Shown here in pieces: positions 57,547 through 64,000 of a stretch of 64,000 nt of DNA. Within the stretch, counting starts at the first letter, position 1, and every line of letters starts with the position of its first letter. Under the pieces are notes generated by a model, which saw nothing but the letters and a program-made list of their open reading frames with translations, was not told where the DNA came from and searched no databases. The position numbers and the translations under genes were made by a program. This DNA comes from Legionella rubrilucens (GTDB lineage: Bacteria > Pseudomonadota > Gammaproteobacteria > Legionellales > Legionellaceae), in contig NZ_LNYT01000020.1 in assembly GCF_001468125.1 (NCBI RefSeq), positions 271,102 to 335,101 on the forward strand. Direction: 5' to 3'.

Positions 57547-58914
57547 TTAAGCTCCTTTATTTTCTTTGACGTAGATTGCACCATTTTTTACTGTTGGCTG
57601 TTCATGATCCTGGCCTGGGATATTTTGGTTTTGTGCTTGGTGGCGAATGTCCATGATGGTTCCCAAAGTCTCATTCATCATTTTTTTGCGGACATCGTTT
57701 TCAAATGACAATGAGTGAATGTCATCATCCAGTTTTTTCAGTGCAAAAAGGACCATGTTCATAGCAGGTTTTAAGTTTTGTACTTCTTGTACTTGCAGTC
57801 CTGCTTGTAAAATACGACGCATCATTAAGGCTTTATCCAACATGTTTTGGACAGCAATTTCCTCAGCTAACTTCGAGACAGTGAGCATCTGTTCTTCACG
57901 AGGTAAATGTTGAATTGTGATAATGACTTCATCAGTAATCAGTAAATTGGAGGCGCTGACTTTATGCAGATTTTCTTCGGTCAGTGTCCATGTACCATTG
58001 ACTAAATTCCATAAGGCTTTGGCAATGTTCTGACTACAGGTATTAGCGTTCGCACAGCTTTGCAATAAGGCTGATAAGCCTATCCCTGCTTTAGCATCGT
58101 GATTTTGTTTGTTTTCACTGCTGCTGACTTGAATATCACCTAGAACCTTAACTGCCCAATTGGCAGCATCAGTAGGCGTTGGCCAGCTTAGTGTCATAGG
58201 GATTTTAGTACTTGGTTTCTCCAAGGAATTTAAAGGTTTTCTCTCCAAAAGAATGTTGTACCCAGCAATGACTACATCATTAATCACCTTAATGGGGCGT
58301 TGGAATTTACCGCCAGCATTGCCTTTATCGCTGCCTATCCAGGGTAGACCGTATTCATCTCGTTTTTGGGCAATACTTTTTGACGTTTCGGTCACATCGA
58401 CGTTTTCCTTCTTAGCCCGTTTGGCAGCATCGAGCCATCCCTGACTATCTGATACTGATAAGATGCCTTCCATAGGAGATTGGTTTTGTTCCAATGCTTG
58501 TTTGACTTCCTGACAATCTTTAACTTTGAGGGTAAATTCATTTTGCGCGCTAGATGCAGCATTTTGTAGAACATTGTATAAAGCAGGCATGGACTGTTGT
58601 AGCTTATAAAGCGGAAATCCTGCGACAGAGCCTTTCAAATTATCAATTACACCGCCAGGGATATTTAATGCTGATTTCTTTAAATCCTGAAAAGTATTGG
58701 TAATGGATACCACAGGATTAAAACCGCTACAGGAAAAGCCCATACGGCCATCTATATCTGCACCAATAACCAGTGTTTGATCTTTATTGACGGGTGGAAT
58801 AAATAAATTAGATGTTCCTCCTAATTCGTAATAGTAATCAGATTGGCTAGGCATAAAGCTGCCAGCTTGGATCAGAGAGGGGATTAGTAAACTAAGTAGT
58901 AGTGATTTCTTCAT
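57547..58914 (-). CDS. ICE protein, PFL_4711 family
   Basis: 455 residues with a signal peptide (MKKSLLLSLLIPSLIQAGSF). YYYELGGTSNLFIPP, GRMGFSCSGFNP and PGGVIDNLKGSVAGFPLY are those of TraH/PFL_4711-like proteins of ICE secretion systems. It is a periplasmic or outer-membrane part of the transfer channel. A nearly constant linker of 2 to 9 bases joins it to its neighbours. Confidence 0.8.
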   Translation of the reverse strand: MKKSLLLSLLIPSLIQAGSFMPSQSDYYYELGGTSNLFIPPVNKDQTLVIGADIDGRMGFSCSGFNPVVSITNTFQDLKKSALNIPGGVIDNLKGSVAGFPLYKLQQSMPALYNVLQNAASSAQNEFTLKVKDCQEVKQALEQNQSPMEGILSVSDSQGWLDAAKRAKKENVDVTETSKSIAQKRDEYGLPWIGSDKGNAGGKFQRPIKVINDVVIAGYNILLERKPLNSLEKPSTKIPMTLSWPTPTDAANWAVKVLGDIQVSSSENKQNHDAKAGIGLSALLQSCANANTCSQNIAKALWNLVNGTWTLTEENLHKVSASNLLITDEVIITIQHLPREEQMLTVSKLAEEIAVQNMLDKALMMRRILQAGLQVQEVQNLKPAMNMVLFALKKLDDDIHSLSFENDVRKKMMNETLGTIMDIRHQAQNQNIPGQDHEQPTVKNGAIYVKENKGA

Positions 58915-58923
58915 GGCATCGTC

Positions 58924-59979
58924 CTATCGTTTTTGAGGTTGTTCTACTTTGGGAAAGGTTAAAAAGTTCACGAGTTTGCCTTCGTGCTGGATACAGCCGC
59001 GGTATTTACGCCAGAGGACAAATACATAATTACCATTACCCGCTTTGTCATCTTCTGTACCAAAGTCCTGTGCATCCCCTGGGTGAATATTTCGGTTAAT
59101 GGGGTAGATTTCCTGCCAGATGACCTTGGTGTTTCTGGGGTCATAAATGGCATTAGCTACTACACAGTTTCTCCCACAGGAATTACGAGTTGATTTGGTG
59201 ACATGTAAGGGATTTTTATTGGTGACGATATCCGCTGCGTGCATGGCCGCTACAACTGAGGCTCTATAGTTATAGGGCTGAGTCACTCGCATTAATCTTG
59301 GAATTTCAGAACCCCAATTTTGGGTGAATGTGCCAATGTCATGATTAATTAATAGGTATGGATGAGTTCCCATATACAACAACTCAGCGGCTTCTGTTCT
59401 ATCCATGACTGCATCAGCTTCGGCAAGATAATAAGGAACACCAAAACCTGTTTCAGGTCTATGTGACAGGTAAGGGATACGATAGAAAGCAGCAGGGCTG
59501 CCAATAACATCAACGATACGGGTGCGTTCATCATTAATATGAAGATCGGTGGTTTGGCCGCTGTCATTGCCAAAACCTAATTCAGAACCAGTCGCAGCTT
59601 TATAAGCTTGTTGATACAGTGTTCTTGCTGCTTTATTTTCGTAAAGCGTTCGTGCCTCAAGCCAGGGATTTTCTTCTGGCTTATTGCTGACAGTAATGAT
59701 TAGATCAGGCAAGAATTGCTCAACCGCGGGCGTGACTTCAAGCCTGGGCGGTAGACGGCCTACAGCCCAGGTACAAGAACCAATCACTTTATAATGGCTG
59801 TTTTGAAATAGCTTTTGCAAGACCCGTGTGGCTATGATGAAGGTGTTCACTGGGTGAGGAGGGCTAGTGCTTTCTAAAGCAAAGGACAAGTTAGTCATAA
59901 AAATAAGTCCTATTGTGAATAGCAGTTTTAGGTTGTTCGAGTTTTTTAGCCATGATTTCGGCTGCTTCAAGTACATCAT
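58924..59979 (-). CDS. ICE protein, PFL_4710 (TraU-like) family
   Basis: 351 residues. A signal peptide (KLLFTIGLIFMTNLSFA) is followed by GSCTWAVGRLPPRLEV, a TraU-like opening with Cys, and later CGRNCVVAN and WRKYRGCIQH, so several Cys may pair in the periplasm. Start ATG 59979 with GGAGAAAG before it; the first 89 bases overlap the VirB4-like ATPase gene. TraU-type proteins are needed for pilus function and DNA transfer. Confidence 0.8.
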   Translation of the reverse strand: MMYLKQPKSWLKNSNNLKLLFTIGLIFMTNLSFALESTSPPHPVNTFIIATRVLQKLFQNSHYKVIGSCTWAVGRLPPRLEVTPAVEQFLPDLIITVSNKPEENPWLEARTLYENKAARTLYQQAYKAATGSELGFGNDSGQTTDLHINDERTRIVDVIGSPAAFYRIPYLSHRPETGFGVPYYLAEADAVMDRTEAAELLYMGTHPYLLINHDIGTFTQNWGSEIPRLMRVTQPYNYRASVVAAMHAADIVTNKNPLHVTKSTRNSCGRNCVVANAIYDPRNTKVIWQEIYPINRNIHPGDAQDFGTEDDKAGNGNYVFVLWRKYRGCIQHEGKLVNFLTFPKVEQPQKR

Positions 59980-62656
59980 GTTCTTTCTCCAGAAGGTGAC
60001 GTTGAGCTTTTTCTGATTTTTCGGTCATTAACAGTGCTAGTAGGTAGCGAGGTGGAATGACGCGAAACAAACCCTGATAACGTGACCCTAATAAAACCGC
60101 TTCTGCATACAAGCCTTTTTGCGAATCAATATCTCTGATTAATGTTTCCTGCTGTGGTGTTAGGGATTTAAAGCGTTTTACGTCAGTGATTTCTTTTTCA
60201 TCTAGTCCCAATAAAATCCAGGTTTCAATCAACGATAAAATTTTGGTGGCCTTTTCTGAATTCATGTCCGTGACGTTTTGGGTAATAGCAACCAGCCAAA
60301 GACCGAGCTTTCTTGCTACTTTGGCAATCAGTAAACAAACGGTCACAACAGAAGGGATTTGAAATTGCAAATGGGATTCATCAATAAAGAGAAAGGTTGG
60401 TCTGTTATCGTTTTGAGTAGCTTCTGCCATAGCCAGTATTCTTGGCAATAATGAAACCATTACCAAGGCCAGCTTTCCGGTATCATCCTTAATGGCTGAA
60501 ATATCAACATGAAAAATATCAAAGTCACCTAAAGGCTCTGTCGACACATTAAAAAAACGAGATTTGGCACTGTTAATCACATAACTGTTAAGTCGATCGT
60601 GCATATCAAGGATGCGGTCTTTTTTGCGAGCAACTGTTTCTCTATCAAGTCGTCGTTTAAAAGCACTTACAATATGCTCAGTGAGCATTTGCGGTATGTC
60701 ATTGTTAAAGGACGTTAAAATCGCATCACTTAACACTTCGATTAATAGAGTTTCATCAGCCAAAGTAAATTGTTCTTCTTCCAAAGCATTAGCCTCAGTA
60801 ATCATGGTACGTAAAGCTAAAGCAAGCTCGGCCAGATAGGAGCGGTGACCATCACCACAGACCACGTCTTCTGAATTAGCAGGTTCTTGAAGGTTGCTCT
60901 TTAATTCCATGATTTTTTGAGCAATTAAGGTAGCCTGCTTTGTACTTAAATTATCTGTGATTTCGGGAATAGCTTTATATGCTTCACAAAATGGATTTAA
61001 TGGGACTGCTTCATCTTTCTTATTGCTTAGTAATAACTGTTTGGTCTTTTTACCGTGCGCTTTGGCGTGAATGAGTATCCTGTCAAAAGAGTTCCCCATT
61101 TCAAAAAGCACTATTCGGGCATTTTTCATGGCTAATAAAGATTGAATCATCCAACCCGTTAAAACCGACTTGCCACCACCAGAGTTTGCAAAAATAGCGC
61201 AATGAGAATTTTGGCTAACAAAATCATGATGCAGTAAGTCAAAAAAAACAGGTTCACCCAAACGATTGAAAAAGGGGAAACAAGGTAAATGCCTTGCACC
61301 TTGGTTGCGTCCATAGACCGGAAGCAGTGCTGCCAGCTCAGTGGCATACATCAGACGATCAAAACATAAATATTTACGGGCATAGTGGGGATCAAAATTA
61401 AAGGGCAGAGCATTGAGCCAGGAATTTAGAGGATGGAGATCATAGTTGGAATGAATCAAGGGCATTTTGGCATCGTTGAAAATCGCGTGCAGATTTTTTT
61501 CTATGATTTGAGCTTGTTGCTCATCTTCAGCTTGATAGAAAATGGCCTGATTAACCCAGAACAATCGATTGCCCATACTTAACTCATTACGGGCTGTCCT
61601 AATATCATCTCGGACTTCCTGAGGTTTTAGACTGGTTCCTACGATTCCTTTTTCCAATCGCGTTAAATGGGAATCAAGATTTTCATCATGACTAAAGACG
61701 ACTTGGATTGTGTAGATGCTTCCTTCTGGCAAGGTATCTAAAAGTGCGTATCGATGTTTGGGATTAGCTTGCTGTCTTTCTCGTGAGACTAATCCAATGA
61801 TAGGCGCTTCTTTTAACCCGTCAACATACAGAATTCTTTGTTTGTTTCCTTCAAAAACAAACCCATCTTCATCGCTTACAGGTGGCGTAAAGAATACATT
61901 TTGCGCTAGGTTAAATCCTGCTGGTATGGGATTCGGATAAGGGTATTGTTCTAATATCTCGTCAGCTGATTTGGGATTAAACCAACGTATCCACCACTGG
62001 TAATAATCTTGCCCTTTGAGGCGTTTGATTTCCAGCCCTGGTGAGCGCAGTTTGGTTTCAATCTGACTAATGACTTCTTGATGTTCGAGAAGAATTTGCT
62101 CTCGGGGTAGATTGGTTTGGTGTAATTGTCTATAAAACAAAACTCTGATTCTTCGTCTTCGTCCACGGTAGGGTGCGCCTGTTTTGGGATCAATAAATAA
62201 GCCTTCGGGTCGGGTCATTTTATTGTAAAGATCGTGCAGGCGTTTTAAATAATCTTGCGTTAATGGACTGTCTCTAAATTGTTGGGGGATTTGGGTTTTA
62301 ATATGAGTAATAACGGGATCAAGGCAATATTCGTCTTGAACAAACATCTGCATGACCCAAGGATCAACGGCATGTAGTGGAACTACGGATGCAAAGGTAT
62401 CCCGAATTTTATGAAATACCGCTTGTAAATACTCAGAGGAGGCTGCTTCTGCCTGAATATCACCTAATTCAAATCCTGAGCCTAGACTTTTGCCATCGGC
62501 AAATAAAAAGACCTGCTCTTGTTCATTAAAATCAACAATAGTCAATCTATCGGCAAAAGAAGGTAAAGGATTGGCGTAACGCTTTTTAACAGCTTGTTCT
62601 TTTATAGCTTGGGGATTCATTTCTCCAAGCAACCAGTTAGATAATCGTTTCATCAT
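59891..62656 (-). CDS. conjugative transfer ATPase (VirB4/TraC, PFL_4706 type)
   Basis: 921 residues. Walker A is FANSGGGKSVLTG near residue 492 and Walker B is TFLFIDESHLQ near 757. The N-terminal 450 residues form the pseudo-fold typical of TraC-like ATPases. It powers assembly of the pilus and the channel. It overlaps the PFL_4710 gene by 89 bases, so a PFL_4709-type gene normally expected here is absent. Confidence 0.88.
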   Translation of the reverse strand: MMKRLSNWLLGEMNPQAIKEQAVKKRYANPLPSFADRLTIVDFNEQEQVFLFADGKSLGSGFELGDIQAEAASSEYLQAVFHKIRDTFASVVPLHAVDPWVMQMFVQDEYCLDPVITHIKTQIPQQFRDSPLTQDYLKRLHDLYNKMTRPEGLFIDPKTGAPYRGRRRRIRVLFYRQLHQTNLPREQILLEHQEVISQIETKLRSPGLEIKRLKGQDYYQWWIRWFNPKSADEILEQYPYPNPIPAGFNLAQNVFFTPPVSDEDGFVFEGNKQRILYVDGLKEAPIIGLVSRERQQANPKHRYALLDTLPEGSIYTIQVVFSHDENLDSHLTRLEKGIVGTSLKPQEVRDDIRTARNELSMGNRLFWVNQAIFYQAEDEQQAQIIEKNLHAIFNDAKMPLIHSNYDLHPLNSWLNALPFNFDPHYARKYLCFDRLMYATELAALLPVYGRNQGARHLPCFPFFNRLGEPVFFDLLHHDFVSQNSHCAIFANSGGGKSVLTGWMIQSLLAMKNARIVLFEMGNSFDRILIHAKAHGKKTKQLLLSNKKDEAVPLNPFCEAYKAIPEITDNLSTKQATLIAQKIMELKSNLQEPANSEDVVCGDGHRSYLAELALALRTMITEANALEEEQFTLADETLLIEVLSDAILTSFNNDIPQMLTEHIVSAFKRRLDRETVARKKDRILDMHDRLNSYVINSAKSRFFNVSTEPLGDFDIFHVDISAIKDDTGKLALVMVSLLPRILAMAEATQNDNRPTFLFIDESHLQFQIPSVVTVCLLIAKVARKLGLWLVAITQNVTDMNSEKATKILSLIETWILLGLDEKEITDVKRFKSLTPQQETLIRDIDSQKGLYAEAVLLGSRYQGLFRVIPPRYLLALLMTEKSEKAQRHLLEKEHDVLEAAEIMAKKLEQPKTAIHNRTYFYD

Positions 62657-62662
62657 GTCTCC

Positions 62663-63010
62663 TTAATACAGTTCTGATGCCAAGGCATACTGGTTTTGCT
62701 TGTAAAGGAAAAAGCGAGTCGTGTAGGCAGGCTTGATGATTTGTTCATCACCCAATTGCGCCACATGCGCAAAAACATGGATAGGCACTTCGGGGTTAGG
62801 CAGTTGCTTAAATTCTTCTCCCGAATCATCAAGACGCATCTGTTGGTAAACAGGCTTTTGTATTGGTTGTTGCAGGCTCTGCTGATACAATTGGCTGACT
62901 GTTAAGCCCTGCTCAGGAATGGCGTTTTGCGACATCCTGGCAGTGGAACAAGCGCTTAATGCCAGACTAGCGCAAAGCATTATCAAAGTTTTTTTGTTGA
63001 TGGTAACCAT
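62663..63010 (-). CDS. conjugative transfer lipoprotein
   Basis: 115 residues. The lipobox is SLALSAC near residue 21 and the rest is a compact Pro/Gln-rich region (QSLQQPIQKPVYQQMRLDD). It fits the ICE transfer-region lipoprotein group found between TraB-like and VirB4-like genes. The start has GGGAGGG 9 bases before it, 44 bases inside the end of the TraB-like gene. Confidence 0.8.
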   Translation of the reverse strand: MVTINKKTLIMLCASLALSACSTARMSQNAIPEQGLTVSQLYQQSLQQPIQKPVYQQMRLDDSGEEFKQLPNPEVPIHVFAHVAQLGDEQIIKPAYTTRFFLYKQNQYALASELY

Positions 63011-64000
63011 AATCTAATACCCTCCCTTGGTGTTCTTTATCAATGGCTATGGTTTGGCTGAAATGTAAACTGAGTTGATTAGGGACAAACCCTGTATGGC
63101 CGCGGATACTTGCAGGAACAAAGACCATATCGAAGCTGCCCTGGATTCTTTTCTCAAGCCAGTCAGTAATCTTTTGGCTGCCTTCGTTGATTGCGCCACC
63201 AGCAGCAAAGTGTGCTAAGTCGCCTGTAGGTGTGGCAATGGCAGAACCTCCGTCTGCCTGATAACTCATTTGCCATTTAGATAGGGCATTTCCTGCACCT
63301 TGAATACCGCCAGCTGCCATGAAGGCTGTTAATACTCTAGGGGCATTGGTGATGTATTGTCCTTTGATACAAGGATTACCGAATTGCGTGGTCAGGTAAC
63401 CAATGCTGTCGTTATTCACCAGCTCTGCGGAGCTTTTCATTTGTTCTTGGCCGACATTCACAAAATGCCCATCCTCAAAGACAAATAAGGCTGAGGTGAC
63501 ATAGGCACGAACACAGCTGATGTTATCGAGAAAGGAACCAACGCCAATCGAATAACCGCTGATTTTCATACCAGTGATTTCTTCGGGTAGTTGCATCCCA
63601 TTGGCTGTCATTAAATCCCCTCGACTGACAATTGCTGTGAAGGGAAATAAAGGCTGCATGAGTTTGCCTTCAACAGGAACTTCGCCGATTAAAGCTGATA
63701 AGAGCGTGATTTTGCTGAAATCGCTGCCAGCTGGAATAGTATAGAATGGCGTTTTTGTTGGACCTTCTTCCTTGATAGGGGATTCATGTTCATTGAAGAT
63801 TTTGCTTTCAGTTGGGGCTTTATCTAGCAAGGTATCTAAATCTTTGATTTGACCTGTTAAGGGCACTGGTTTTCCTTCCATTGGATAAGATTGTGATTGA
63901 TGTTCAGTCAGTGCAGTCAGTTGTTCTTTAAGCGCTTGTAACTCATCTTGCAGTGTATGGCTGGCTTCTTGTTTGGGTTGTTTTAATTGTTTTTGCAGCG
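62967..64000 (-). CDS. TraB-like ICE protein (PFL_4705 family), 5' end outside window
   Basis: The frame is open to the right edge, so only the last ~344 residues are seen. The N-terminal visible part is a coiled coil (LQDELQALKEQLTALTEHQ); the rest has the VirB10/TraB fold: PFTAIVSRGDLMTANGMQLP, GSFLDNISCVRAYVT and VFVPASIRGHTG. TraB-like proteins span the periplasm and join the inner to the outer membrane complex. Confidence 0.85.
   Translation of the reverse strand, partial: LQKQLKQPKQEASHTLQDELQALKEQLTALTEHQSQSYPMEGKPVPLTGQIKDLDTLLDKAPTESKIFNEHESPIKEEGPTKTPFYTIPAGSDFSKITLLSALIGEVPVEGKLMQPLFPFTAIVSRGDLMTANGMQLPEEITGMKISGYSIGVGSFLDNISCVRAYVTSALFVFEDGHFVNVGQEQMKSSAELVNNDSIGYLTTQFGNPCIKGQYITNAPRVLTAFMAAGGIQGAGNALSKWQMSYQADGGSAIATPTGDLAHFAAGGAINEGSQKITDWLEKRIQGSFDMVFVPASIRGHTGFVPNQLSLHFSQTIAIDKEHQGRVLDYGYHQQKNFDNALR

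Overview
The window reads as a chromosome-to-element junction in a Legionella-like gammaproteobacterium. This is inferred from the family content: FliK/FlhB-like orphan genes, a REC-GGDEF-EAL protein, a long coiled-coil protein resembling Dot/Icm substrates, and an island-type conjugation system of the kind described in Legionella genomic islands. Bases 1-11115 have the ordinary composition of the chromosome. From the tRNA-Pro gene (11039-11115) onward, gene content and base composition change to those of an integrative conjugative element (ICE) that runs off the right edge.

Chromosomal part: the 3' end of a mevalonate-kinase-like GHMP kinase, a small lipoprotein, FlhB-like and FliK-like genes, a fused E1 alpha/beta 2-oxoacid dehydrogenase overlapping glutaryl-CoA dehydrogenase, a c-di-GMP enzyme, an Hsp20 chaperone with a sigma32-like promoter, a coiled-coil protein, a VOC protein, and tRNA-Pro(GGG).

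Left end of the element (11.1-19.5 kb): an AT-rich cassette holds a 21-codon peptide gene with a near-consensus promoter and RBS, a 2-oxoglutarate/Fe(II) oxygenase, an unknown 373-residue protein and a convergent EamA exporter. Next come leading-region genes (ardA, ssb), a GNAT acetyltransferase and two overlapping tyrosine-recombinase genes, one intact and one lacking catalytic residues. Two homologous minus-strand RNAs of about 200 nt lie upstream of the ssb-ardA genes and of the integrase pair. Each contains a complete type I hammerhead ribozyme core (15819-15866 and 18586-18638), with compensatory changes in stems II and III, a conserved downstream pseudoknot-like block and a terminator-like hairpin. 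A cluster of three large inverted repeats (18692-18806) follows the second ribozyme.

Metabolic and metal cargo (19.6-53.4 kb): a cold-shock protein, a polyhydroxybutyrate/acetyl-phosphate module (phbB, fabI, ackA, maoC-pta, phaC), a group II intron remnant, a Zn/Cd-type P-ATPase, DUF302, czcCBA, copA, and a long overlapping operon coding for a P2-type ATPase, CusCBA, an MBL/beta-CASP nuclease-like protein, an AMP-phosphorylase-like protein and a PRPP-synthetase-like protein. Between the ATPases lie three small Gly/His-tailed lipoproteins and a broken fourth, plus a frameshifted solute-binding-protein fragment.

Right part (53.5-64 kb): minus-strand conjugation genes of the ICE/PFGI-1 type: the TraD coupling protein, small membrane protein, TraG-like protein, PFL_4711-like and PFL_4710-like proteins, a VirB4/TraC-type ATPase, a lipoprotein, and a TraB-like protein cut by the window edge. 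No CRISPR array or rRNA was seen.
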